NCBI GenBank assembly: GCA_966211675.1
Contig: CBIHPK010000012.1
Coordinates: 1 to 64,000, forward strand
DNA from: SCUS01 sp966211675
GTDB taxonomy: Bacteria; Myxococcota_A; Polyangia; Polyangiales; Ga0077539
Reading direction: 5' to 3'
DNA length: 64,000 nt
Of this stretch, positions 29,343 through 41,466 are shown piece by piece (position 1 is the first letter of the stretch; every line of letters starts with the position of its first letter). Made by a program: the position numbers and the translations under genes. The notes under the pieces are model-generated. The model saw nothing but the letters and a program-made list of their open reading frames with translations, ran no database searches and was not told where the DNA came from.

Positions 29343-32300
29343 TGCGCCGCGGCCTCCTCGACCTGCTCTACCAGCTCGCGCGGCTCGTCGCGCTGCCGAT
29401 CCTCTTCGTCATCGCGCTGCTGCTGCACCTGCCGACGGGCCTCGGGCGCGCCGCCGCCACCGACATCGCCCGCGCCGCCGCCGCCGACTTCGCGCCCGGC
29501 CACATCACGCTCCGCAACATCGCGCGCCTCGACCCGCGAGGCCTCGTGGTCGAGGGCGTCTCCTGGCGCGACCTCGATGGGCGGCCGCTGGTGGAGGACG
29601 CCACGGTCACCGTCACCAACACCGTGGCCCTGCTGAAGGCCGTCCTGGGGAGCGCCCGCTGGCCCGCGATCGCCGTCGACGCGCGCGCCATCACGCTGTT
29701 CGAGCCTCGCCTCTCCGCCGAGCCGCCGGCCCCGCCGGGGACGCCGCCGAGCGCCCCGACGCCGCTGCCGACCATGCGTTTCCCCGACCTGCGGCTGCGG
29801 GCCTCGAGGCTGCGCAACACCTTCGGCTACCCCATCGAGGCGCGCGACGTCCGGCTCGCCGGCGGACTGAACCTGCAGCCCGCGGGGATGAGCTTCAACG
29901 TCCGCAGCCTCTCGCTCGACACCCGCACGACCCCGCTCTCGCCCGTCTCGCTGCAGGCCCGCGCCCGCGTGCGGACCTACCCCGCCCTCTCCGTCGACGG
30001 AGGCCTCTCGCTCTCCGGCGCGCCGCTGCGCTGCAACGTCACCGTCGTCCCGCAGGCGAGCGGGGAGATGATGATCTCGCTCCGCGACTGCTTCGTCCCG
30101 AGCGCGACGCTCACGCAGCTCGCCCAGCTCTCGCCCGAGCAGGCGCTGCCGGACGTGACCATCCCCAGCCTCGCCCTGCACGGGCGGCCCGAGGCGAGCT
30201 GGAGCGTCGACGGTCGGGTGATCGTCGGCCGCGCCCCGATGACCGTGTCGGCGTTCATCGGTGGCCACGACCGAAACGCCACCCTCCGCTTCGATCACAT
30301 TGCCCTGCGCGACGCGTACACCGGGCTGCCCGAGGGCCAGATCGACGGGGTCATCGCGCTCACCGACCAGGACGTGAGCGGGGGCCACCGGATGAGCCTG
30401 GACGCGAGGGAGTTCCGTGCGAGCGTGGCGGGCAACGAGGTGCCGCCCTTCGTGCTGACGGCCCTCTACCGCGACGCGCAGCCGCTGCAGATCGAGGCCC
30501 TCGACGTGCCGATGCTGCGCCTCCACGCGACGGGCACCGTGGGCGTCGAGGGCCCCCACGTCCTCGACGTGCAGGCGAGCTTCGAGCCCCCGGCCCTCGA
30601 GACCCTCCCGTGGACCCGCGCGCTCGCCTCCGGGCGCGTCCGCGGCCACGCCCACATCACCGGCGACCCTGCCCACCTGCGCGTCGACGCGACGGTGCTC
30701 GGCGACGCGCTCGCGGTCGGCGCCGCGCGCGTCCAGCACGCGGAGGTCCGAGGCGCCTTCACCCTCGCGGGCCGCAGCCGACTCGTCGACGCGGTCGCGA
30801 CCCTCCGGGGAGCCTCGGTGCGCGGCTCCGTGCAGCCCTCGGACGCCACCGTCCACGTCGTCGGCGACCCTACGGGAGTGCTCCGCGTCCGCGGCTCGGC
30901 GAGCGGCCCCGGGCTCCTCGCCGCCCTCGGCCCCGCGCCCGCAGGCGTGCCCTCCAACGCCAGCGTGCAGGTCGATGCCACCGTCGACCTCTCGGACCCG
31001 ACGGTGCTCCACACCCGCATCGCCGACGCGCGCCTCAACCTTCGCGGCGCGACGGCCCGCATCCGGGGCTCGCTCACGCTGCAGCCGTCCAGCCCGCTGA
31101 CCTCCCTGCGAGGGTCGGTCTCCGTCGACGCCGGGGCCTCCGGCTCGATCTCCGTCGTGGCCGAGCGAGGGCGCTTCGCGATCAACGCCCGGGCCTTCGA
31201 TCTCCGCTGGGCCGCGCCGCTCTCGCCGTCGGCGCAGTCGCTCTCGGGCCGCATCAACGGCGAGCTCGCCATCGACCTCGCGCACATCGATCGCAGCCGC
31301 GGGACGCTCACGCTGCGCGAGCTCACCATCCCGAGCCTCGGCACCGTCAGCGCGGACCTCTCCCTCACCCGCCGGGATCGCGAGCTCGTGGCGCACATCA
31401 ACGCGGCCCTCACCCCGCCGGGCGCTCCGGAGGCGGCGACGCTCAACATCGAGGCGATCACCCCCCCGGTGCGCGCGTGGAGCGATCCGAGCGCGTGGGT
31501 TCGCGGGCTCCGCACCATCGCCGCGCGGGCCGAGATCGCCGACCTCTCGAACTTCCCGCTGCTCGCCGTGCTGATTCCCCGGAGCATCCGGACGCAGGGG
31601 CGCATCGTGATGACCGCCCACGTCTCCCGCCCCACGGCCGAGGCCCCGCTCGCCGCGACCCTCGGGGTGGAGGGGAGACAGCTCGTCGTGGGCGTCGGGG
31701 TCCCATCGCTGCTCGGGCGCGAGCCGCGGATGCTCCCGGCGGTGCAGCCCCTGTGGGTCCGCGGGGTGCTCTGCGCCACGCTCGCGTCCCCGCGCCTCGA
31801 CGACATCTCGCCGCGCCTCCGCCTCGCCGTCGCTCGGGACTTCAACGAGGCCTCGTCCGGACCGCCGCCGGTCTGCGACGACCAGGCCCTCATGCCGCGC
31901 AGCCTGGTCGCGACCGACACCACCCTCCGCGGTCCGTGGTGGACGGCGGTCGCCGCGGTGGGCGAGGCCGTGCGGCTGCGAGGCGCCCCGATGCCGGGCA
32001 GGCTCCGAGCGGCCCTGGCGGCGGCCAGCTCCGAGGCGCACCTCTCCGTGGGGCCGTTCCTGCGGAGCGAGTGGCCGCTTCGCACGATCGCCCTCCCACA
32101 GTCCGACGGGACCCTGCACTTCATCCGTCCGCCGGAGGTCCCACCAGGGACGATGCTCCACGTCGAGGCCCGGGCGAACGGGAGCTTCCTCGTGCCCAAC
32201 ATCGAGGTCGAGGTCGAGGCGACGGCCCCCTCGCTCGCCATGATCGGCCTCGAGGAGCCTCTCCGCGCGGACGTCTTCGCAGCCATCGCCCCGCGCGAGG

Positions 32301-34183
32301 GCGGCACCCTGCTCGACTCCTGGGCGGTGAACCTCAACCTCCGCGGCCTCACGTCCCCCAACGTCACGCGCGACCAGCAGGCCCGCGTGGAGGCGGACAT
32401 CCGTCTCTCGACCCGCGTCGCCGACCTCCGCGCCCGCGGCACCTCCGCGCTCTCCTGGGACCGCTTCGACGTGGACTCGGAGAACCTCCGCATCGAGCGC
32501 TTCCGCTGGGCGCGCGACCGCGGCCTCCAGGGGCGCGTCGCGGTGCGCCTCCTGGCGACGGACGACCCGCACCAGCCGGTGACCGCCAACGTGACCGTCG
32601 AGGACTTCCGCGCGCAGCTCCCGGAGACGTTGCAGGGCTACGTGGCGCCCTCGGTGCGGGCCCGCCTGCGCGCGGACGTGCGCAACGAGAGCGGGCGCTT
32701 CCTGCTGCGGACCTGCGCGATCGCGACCACCGCGGCGGCCACCCCCGACTGCGCGCCGGACGGGCCGCTCCCGCAGGCGCCGTCGGAGTCCGTGCTGCTC
32801 ATCGGCTCGGTGCCCTTCACCGGGACCATGCCGGCCCTCGTGCCCGACCGCGCCGCCGCGGTCTTCGACATGATCGCCGTGGGCTACCCCCTGGAGACGC
32901 TCACCCGCTTCGTGCCCGACGAGATCGCCTCCAACCTCGGCGGCCGGCTCGAGGCGCGCCTGCACTGGGACGGCCAGCACCCCATGGCGCCGAGCGGCCA
33001 GATCGCGCTCCACGGCGGTCGGGCGACGCTCACCACGCTGGGCGAGCCGATGCGCAACCTCGACCTGCTGCTCGTGGCGCAGGACTCCACCGTGCGCATC
33101 GACCACGTGGACTTCGAGCTCGGCCGCGGGCGTCTGCACGCCGACGGCGCCGCCGCGCTCCACGACGACTATGTCGCGCTGAACCTCCACGGCCGCGCGC
33201 ACACCCTCCCCGCGGTGCTCTCCGGGTACACCTGGGCGTGGCTCGACGGCGCCGTGGAGTTCAACATGGACTTCCACAGCGACGGCGCGCGCGGCCGCAT
33301 CGAGGTCGAGCAGCTCCAGGCGCTCGTGCAGGACCAGCCGTCCAACGACCTGCAGCCGCTCGGCGAGGACCCCAACGTCTTCATCATCGGCCGCACGCAG
33401 CTCGCGCAGCCCGGCGACGTCAGCACGTACACCATCGAGCTCGACATGCACTCGCAGACGCCGGTGTGGGCGCGGCGCTCGGACTTCGCCATCGCGGTGC
33501 GCACGGACCTGCGCCTCCGCCGGGACCGCGCCGGGGTCGCGCTCGCGGGCACCGTCAACCAGGCCAGCAACCAGTCCTGGTACTCGATCTTCGGCAAGCA
33601 GTTCGACCTCGACCGGGTGCGCATCACCTTCGACGGCAACCTGGCGATGAACCCCGAGCTCGACATCGCCGCGCACCACAACTCCCCGGGCGCGGGCCGC
33701 ATCACCGTCGCCGTCACCGGCCGCCTCCAGCGCCCGAGCATCGTGCTGGCGTCGGAGAGCTATCCCAGCGCCAGCCAGGCGGAGATCCTGGCCATGATCG
33801 CGCTCGGCCGCCGCTCGCCCGCCGCGACCTCGTCGAGCACCGACTTCGCCGCGCAGTTCGCGCAGGCCGTCGTCTCCCTCGTGTCGGGCATCGTCGCGAG
33901 CGGCATCTCGCGGGAGTTCTCCTTCCTGCCGACGATCATCGCCGAGCCCACCACCACGGGCGCGGGCGGACGCTACGGCGCGGGCGTCAACCTCTCCCCG
34001 AGGCTCTACCTGCAGGCGACCTACTCCGCCGCGGGCAGCTCGACCGCGCAGGGCTCCGGCACGAGCAACCTGTCGGCGGAGTTCCGGCTGCTGCTGGAGT
34101 ACGCCGTGAGCGAGGCGATCACCTTCGCCGCGAGCGGTAGCAGCCGCGGGGCCGGCGCGGTGGACGTCTACTGGTCACCCTGA
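29342..34183 (+). CDS. tamB: TamB/AsmA-like inter-membrane bridge protein
   Basis: The 1613-residue protein has one N-terminal membrane anchor (about 12-33, LARLVALPILFVIALLLHLP). A long beta-strand-rich body with repeated short strands follows, as in the repeating beta-groove proteins that carry phospholipids between membranes. The C-terminal DUF490 domain (last about 350 residues) shows FGKQFDLDRVRITFDGN, MNPELDIAAHH and SQAEILAMIALGR. Its start ATG overlaps the preceding stop by one base, so translation is coupled with the Omp85 gene. Its 3' end overlaps the convergent SGNH gene by nine bases. Confidence 0.93.
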   Translation: MRRGLLDLLYQLARLVALPILFVIALLLHLPTGLGRAAATDIARAAAADFAPGHITLRNIARLDPRGLVVEGVSWRDLDGRPLVEDATVTVTNTVALLKAVLGSARWPAIAVDARAITLFEPRLSAEPPAPPGTPPSAPTPLPTMRFPDLRLRASRLRNTFGYPIEARDVRLAGGLNLQPAGMSFNVRSLSLDTRTTPLSPVSLQARARVRTYPALSVDGGLSLSGAPLRCNVTVVPQASGEMMISLRDCFVPSATLTQLAQLSPEQALPDVTIPSLALHGRPEASWSVDGRVIVGRAPMTVSAFIGGHDRNATLRFDHIALRDAYTGLPEGQIDGVIALTDQDVSGGHRMSLDAREFRASVAGNEVPPFVLTALYRDAQPLQIEALDVPMLRLHATGTVGVEGPHVLDVQASFEPPALETLPWTRALASGRVRGHAHITGDPAHLRVDATVLGDALAVGAARVQHAEVRGAFTLAGRSRLVDAVATLRGASVRGSVQPSDATVHVVGDPTGVLRVRGSASGPGLLAALGPAPAGVPSNASVQVDATVDLSDPTVLHTRIADARLNLRGATARIRGSLTLQPSSPLTSLRGSVSVDAGASGSISVVAERGRFAINARAFDLRWAAPLSPSAQSLSGRINGELAIDLAHIDRSRGTLTLRELTIPSLGTVSADLSLTRRDRELVAHINAALTPPGAPEAATLNIEAITPPVRAWSDPSAWVRGLRTIAARAEIADLSNFPLLAVLIPRSIRTQGRIVMTAHVSRPTAEAPLAATLGVEGRQLVVGVGVPSLLGREPRMLPAVQPLWVRGVLCATLASPRLDDISPRLRLAVARDFNEASSGPPPVCDDQALMPRSLVATDTTLRGPWWTAVAAVGEAVRLRGAPMPGRLRAALAAASSEAHLSVGPFLRSEWPLRTIALPQSDGTLHFIRPPEVPPGTMLHVEARANGSFLVPNIEVEVEATAPSLAMIGLEEPLRADVFAAIAPREGGTLLDSWAVNLNLRGLTSPNVTRDQQARVEADIRLSTRVADLRARGTSALSWDRFDVDSENLRIERFRWARDRGLQGRVAVRLLATDDPHQPVTANVTVEDFRAQLPETLQGYVAPSVRARLRADVRNESGRFLLRTCAIATTAAATPDCAPDGPLPQAPSESVLLIGSVPFTGTMPALVPDRAAAVFDMIAVGYPLETLTRFVPDEIASNLGGRLEARLHWDGQHPMAPSGQIALHGGRATLTTLGEPMRNLDLLLVAQDSTVRIDHVDFELGRGRLHADGAAALHDDYVALNLHGRAHTLPAVLSGYTWAWLDGAVEFNMDFHSDGARGRIEVEQLQALVQDQPSNDLQPLGEDPNVFIIGRTQLAQPGDVSTYTIELDMHSQTPVWARRSDFAIAVRTDLRLRRDRAGVALAGTVNQASNQSWYSIFGKQFDLDRVRITFDGNLAMNPELDIAAHHNSPGAGRITVAVTGRLQRPSIVLASESYPSASQAEILAMIALGRRSPAATSSSTDFAAQFAQAVVSLVSGIVASGISREFSFLPTIIAEPTTTGAGGRYGAGVNLSPRLYLQATYSAAGSSTAQGSGTSNLSAEFRLLLEYAVSEAITFAASGSSRGAGAVDVYWSP

Positions 34184-35158
34184 GGGCGGCGACGCGTACG
34201 GGACGCCCGTCGCGTCGAGCACCCGCCGCAGCCCGAGGAGCAGCAGCAGGTTGCGCACGTTGTACCCGTAGCGAAGCCCCTCCTCCGTGAACACCGCCGC
34301 GCGCGTGTCGCCGTTGTCGACGAAGACCGACGGGTGCACGAGGTCGTCGGAGACGCCCTCGGAGGGCAGCGACGCCATCGCGTCGTGGTACTCGATGAGC
34401 GGCAGGTGCCGCGCGGCGGCCATCGCGCGAATGCGCCGGTTGATGACCTCCGCCTCGGCGCGCGCCGAGGGGTTGCCGTGGTGCGAGGGGATGGTGCTCA
34501 GCAGCGTCACCACGCTCCGCCGCTCCACGCGGTCGATGATCTGCGCGAGGTTGGCCTCCAGCGTCGCGGCGCCGGACCGCTCGGCGTCGTTGGTGCCGAT
34601 CATCAGCACCGCGAAGGAGCCGCGCATCGTCTGCAGCTCGCGCTCGACCGGGCACCGGTCGCCGCCCTCCAGCAGCTGGCTCGACTCCCACCCCGCGGTC
34701 GCCGCGGAGCTCGCGCGGGTGAAGGAGTTCTCCTCCCGGCCGCGCGGTGTCCGCCGACGAAACCACGCGATCACCGGCTCGAGGCTGGTGAACGCTCCGA
34801 GCTCGTACCAGCCGTGGCCGATGTCCTGCGCGAAGCTGCCCGACTCGGTGATGCTGTCGCCGAGCTTGCTGAAGACGTCGGAGCGCAGCCCCGCCGCCGC
34901 GCCGCGCGCGAAGAGCTCGCGGACGTGCGCCCGGGTCGGCGCGTCGAGCGCGGGGACGAAGCGCTCCCAGTCCTCCGCCCGGCGCGGCGCGGCCGGAGGG
35001 TCGGCCGCGGCGACGCGCTCCACCGCGCCAAGGTCGGCGGTCGGGGCCGGGCGCCGCGCGACCGCCTGCGCGTGGTCCGGCGCCGGCTCGGTGCGCGGCG
35101 GTCGGGAACACGCCGCGATTCCGCACGCCAGCCACAGGGAGGCCAGAGACGCGCGCAC
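34175..35158 (-). CDS. SGNH/GDSL-family hydrolase lipoprotein
   Basis: The 327-residue protein has a lipoprotein signal (LWLACGIAAC, Cys17) and a SGNH hydrolase fold. Block I is KLGDSITES (Ser102), block III is IGTNDAE and block V is DDLVHPS with the Asp-His pair. A Gly for block II probably lies in TAGWESS. Such enzymes are lipases, esterases or deacetylases; in the envelope, peptidoglycan or polysaccharide O-deacetylation is a common role. The GTG start at 35158 lies two bases after the glmM stop, so it is probably the last gene of the cda-glmM operon. Confidence 0.83.
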   Translation of the reverse strand: MRASLASLWLACGIAACSRPPRTEPAPDHAQAVARRPAPTADLGAVERVAAADPPAAPRRAEDWERFVPALDAPTRAHVRELFARGAAAGLRSDVFSKLGDSITESGSFAQDIGHGWYELGAFTSLEPVIAWFRRRTPRGREENSFTRASSAATAGWESSQLLEGGDRCPVERELQTMRGSFAVLMIGTNDAERSGAATLEANLAQIIDRVERRSVVTLLSTIPSHHGNPSARAEAEVINRRIRAMAAARHLPLIEYHDAMASLPSEGVSDDLVHPSVFVDNGDTRAAVFTEEGLRYGYNVRNLLLLLGLRRVLDATGVPYASPPSG

Positions 35159-35160
35159 GC

Positions 35161-36558
<1,398 letters not shown>

Positions 36559-36607
36559 CGCGCGCACCTTACCGCAGGAGCGCAGCGCCGGGGGTACCCG
36601 CGAGGGC

Positions 36608-37570
36608 TCAGGGCCCCCGTGAAGGCACGAGCAGCACCTCCGGCGGCTCGACCACCGCCGTCAGCCCCTCGCGCAGCGTCACGGTCTGCACGCGGGCCTC
36701 TGTCGCCACGCGGAGCGGGACCGCGTCCGGCGCGGCCGCGACCGGGACGATCTGCGAGGGCAGCAGCTCGGCCAGGAGCTCCGGGTCGCCGGTGACCACC
36801 ACGGCCACGACCGGCGGCCGCGCCTCGATGGACGGCCCCCCGCGGGGAACGCCGCGCACGGTCACCGGCAGCCGCTCGAAGCGCCGCTCGCCGATCAGCG
36901 GCGTCACCTCGAAGGTCACGCGCACCGGCAGCATGCTGTAGTCGATCCCGTCGCGCGGCGCCTCCAGCGGCACCCGGCGCTCGTAGCGCCCGGGCGACAG
37001 GCCCGACGCGTCGACCGCGACGGTGTGGACCACGTCGCGCGCTTCGAGCGCCTGCGAGGGGCCGCGCGCCTGCACCCGCTCGGGCTCGACCGCCACCGCG
37101 GCGATGCGGGTGCGCGGCGCGGTGCTCCCCACCACGCTGGCGCGCACCGAGAGCGGCCGGGTGACCAGCGCGTCCCAGCGCAGGTCGAGGCTCGGGGGGC
37201 TGAAGCCGACGAAGTCGACGCCCGCAGGCAGGTCGACCAGCGAGCGGTCGAGGTCCACCCGCCGCCGACGCCCGTCCCGCAGGTCGATCTGCACGGGACC
37301 CATCTCGTCGCCCCGCAGCGGCGCGACCACCGCGGCCGTTCCGCGCACGGTCAGCCGCACCCGCTCGGGCAGGGGCGTGAGCAGCACCGCGTTGCCCGCG
37401 TAGGCGGCCGGGAGCACCGCGGTGAGCGGCACGTCGACGCTCCGCTGCACCGTCCCGGCGCCGCGGAAGACCATGAAGAGCGTCACGGAGATCGCCAGCG
37501 AGGCGAACTTGTAGCCGAAGTTCTCCAGCACCAGAGCGCGCGCCGACGCCAGCCGGGAGCCGAGGCTCAT
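36608..37570 (-). CDS. cdaR: CdaR, YbbR-domain regulator of diadenylate cyclase
   Basis: The 320-residue protein has one N-terminal membrane anchor (about 18-36, FGYKFASLAISVTLFMVF) followed by three or four extracytoplasmic YbbR beta-domains (VRLTVRGTAAVV and similar strands). In Firmicutes CdaR modulates CdaA activity in the membrane. The ATG overlaps the cdaA stop as ATGA, so the two are coupled. The gene order folP-cdaA-cdaR-glmM supports the call. Confidence 0.9.
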   Translation of the reverse strand: MSLGSRLASARALVLENFGYKFASLAISVTLFMVFRGAGTVQRSVDVPLTAVLPAAYAGNAVLLTPLPERVRLTVRGTAAVVAPLRGDEMGPVQIDLRDGRRRRVDLDRSLVDLPAGVDFVGFSPPSLDLRWDALVTRPLSVRASVVGSTAPRTRIAAVAVEPERVQARGPSQALEARDVVHTVAVDASGLSPGRYERRVPLEAPRDGIDYSMLPVRVTFEVTPLIGERRFERLPVTVRGVPRGGPSIEARPPVVAVVVTGDPELLAELLPSQIVPVAAAPDAVPLRVATEARVQTVTLREGLTAVVEPPEVLLVPSRGP

Positions 37571-38502
37571 CGCTCGTCTCCGCCCGCGCGCGGGGCCGGA
37601 TCGCCCTCGACCTTCGGCACCGGGCGCACGCCGGAGCGCGGCGGCGGGGGTGGCCTCCGGGAGTTGCGGCCCTCGCGCTCGGCCTGGCCCGCCTCGCGGA
37701 GCAGCGCCGCGGCCTGACGCTTGGAGTACAGCACCCCGTAGAGGGCCTGCCGGGCGGTCTGCGCGTCGAGGCCGCGGACGATGTTGCCGTTGAAGCAGAG
37801 GGAGATCTCGCCGCGCTCCTCGCTCACGACGACCACCGCCGCGTCGGTCTCCTCGGAGATGCCGAGCGCCGCGCGGTGCCGCGTGCCCAGCTGCCGGTCG
37901 AGGGCGCCGCTGCCGGTGAGCGGGAGCACCGCGGCCGCGGCGGCCACGCGCCCGTTGCGGATGATCACCGCGCCGTCGTGCAGGGGGTTGTCCTGGCTCG
38001 GGAGGAAGACCGTGTACAGCAGCGCCGTGGACAGCTCGGCGTCGATGATCGTGCACTGCGAGACGAAGTCGTCGACGCTCGCGTCGCGCTCGAAGACGAA
38101 GAGCGCCCCGATGCGCCGCTGAGCGAGGCCCTCCGCGGCGGCGATCACCTCCTCGACGGCGGGCGCGTCGACGGGCTTGCGCCACCGAAGGAGGAAGGGC
38201 CGGTCGCCCACGCGCATCAGCGCGCGCCGGATGTCCGCCTGGAAGATCACCACCATGAAGACCAGGAAGGAGGTGAGCGAGCGGTCGAGCAGGGTGAAGG
38301 TGGTGATGAGCTCGAGGCGCTGCGAGATGGCGTAGACCACCGCGATGAGCAGCAGCCCCTGCCCCACCTGCGCCGCGCGGGTGCCGCGCACCAGCAGCAG
38401 GATGCGGTAGATGGCATAGGCCACCACGGAGATGTCGAGGGCGTCTCGCAGGAGCTCGAGCGGCGCGCGGCGGAGGAGCACCCGCAGCCACTCAGCGTGC
38501 AA
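37567..38502 (-). CDS. cdaA: CdaA diadenylate cyclase (c-di-AMP synthase)
   Basis: The 311-residue membrane enzyme makes cyclic di-AMP from two ATP. Three N-terminal membrane helices (within about 18-95) precede the DAC domain, with the DGA motif LHDGAVII near residue 176 and the RHR motif GTRHRAALG near 207. The C-terminal 45 residues are a charged Pro/Arg tail. The start is a TTG at 38502, supported by GGAGG seven bases upstream and by alignment with family starts. It overlaps the folP stop by 11 bases. c-di-AMP is typical of Gram-positives but occurs in some Deltaproteobacteria and Myxococcota. Confidence 0.94.
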   Translation of the reverse strand: MHAEWLRVLLRRAPLELLRDALDISVVAYAIYRILLLVRGTRAAQVGQGLLLIAVVYAISQRLELITTFTLLDRSLTSFLVFMVVIFQADIRRALMRVGDRPFLLRWRKPVDAPAVEEVIAAAEGLAQRRIGALFVFERDASVDDFVSQCTIIDAELSTALLYTVFLPSQDNPLHDGAVIIRNGRVAAAAAVLPLTGSGALDRQLGTRHRAALGISEETDAAVVVVSEERGEISLCFNGNIVRGLDAQTARQALYGVLYSKRQAAALLREAGQAEREGRNSRRPPPPPRSGVRPVPKVEGDPAPRAGGDER

Positions 38503-39379
38503 GGGCGCCTCCGCTGCGGAGCGCGATGGCCTGCGCGACCCGCGCCGCCTGGCGCATCACCCCGACGTCGTGGACCCGCAGGATCTCCGCGCCCTGCCAC
38601 ACCGAGAGCGCGACGACCGCGGCGGTGCCCCCGAGGCGGCCGTTGGCGTCCGCGGCGTCCCTCGCCCACCCGCCAAGGTGGGCCTCGTCAGCGACGAGGA
38701 AGCTCTTCCGTGAGGCGCCCACGCACACAGGATATCCGAGCGAGCGCAGCGCCGCGAGGTCGGCCAGCAGCGCGAGCGAGTGCGCGGCGGTCTTCGCGAA
38801 GCCGAGGCCCGGATCGACGACCAGCCGCTCCGGCGAGACCCCGGCGGCGAGCAGCCGGTCGACGAGCGCCCGAAGCTCCGCGCAGACCTCCGTGACCACG
38901 TCGCCGTACTGCGCGAGCGAGCTCATGTTAGCCGGGACGCCGCGGGCGTGCATGGCGATATACATGGCACCGTATTCCGCGGCCACCGCGCCGAGCGCCT
39001 CCGGGGGCTCGCCGGTGGCCACGTCGTTGAGGACGCTCGCGCCCGCGGCGAGCGCCGCGCGGGCCACCGGGGACTTGGTCGTGTCGATGGAGACCGGCTG
39101 CGGGAAGCGCTCCACGAGCGCCTCGACGACCGGGACGACGCGCGCCAGCTCCTCCTCGGCGGAGACTCCGGGCGCCCCCGGCCGAGTGCTCTCGCCGCCC
39201 ACGTCGATGGCGTCGACCCCCTCGGCGACCAGGACCGCGGCCCGGTCGACCGCGGCGCCCACGCCGGCGTAGCGACCGCCGTCCGAGAAGGAGTCGGGCG
39301 TGACGTTCAGGACGCCGAGGAGGTAGGGCCGGGACCAGTCCCAGGTGGTGCTTCGGAGCTGGACGGGAGGGCGCGGCAT
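38492..39379 (-). CDS. folP: Dihydropteroate synthase
   Basis: The 295-residue TIM-barrel enzyme joins p-aminobenzoate to the pterin pyrophosphate in folate synthesis. All signatures are present: GVLNVTPDSFSDGG near the N-terminus, DVGGESTRPGA, VVDPGLGFAKT and the GASRKSF loop. A TTATCC box ends eight bases before the ATG at 39379, and no ribosome site is visible. folP downstream of ftsH is a common arrangement. It is the target of sulfonamides in other bacteria. folK lies separately at 46905. Confidence 0.96.
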   Translation of the reverse strand: MPRPPVQLRSTTWDWSRPYLLGVLNVTPDSFSDGGRYAGVGAAVDRAAVLVAEGVDAIDVGGESTRPGAPGVSAEEELARVVPVVEALVERFPQPVSIDTTKSPVARAALAAGASVLNDVATGEPPEALGAVAAEYGAMYIAMHARGVPANMSSLAQYGDVVTEVCAELRALVDRLLAAGVSPERLVVDPGLGFAKTAAHSLALLADLAALRSLGYPVCVGASRKSFLVADEAHLGGWARDAADANGRLGGTAAVVALSVWQGAEILRVHDVGVMRQAARVAQAIALRSGGALAR

Positions 39380-39430
39380 ACGTCGTCGGATAACACCGCG
39401 GAGGGGGAGCGCAGAGGAGGGATCGGTCGG

Positions 39431-41374
<1,944 letters not shown>

Positions 41375-41466
41375 GATCACCTCTTGAAAATGTGAAGGTC
41401 AGCCTACATCGCAAATCCCCGGACGCCAGCGGTCTCAGGGCATTTTCCGGACCCCCTGGGGAATTC

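Noticed and set aside
29336..33679. 1447-codon open frame opposite tamB
   Set aside because: Composition is Arg/Glu/Val/Gly-rich and lacks motifs; tamB on the plus strand has clear family features.
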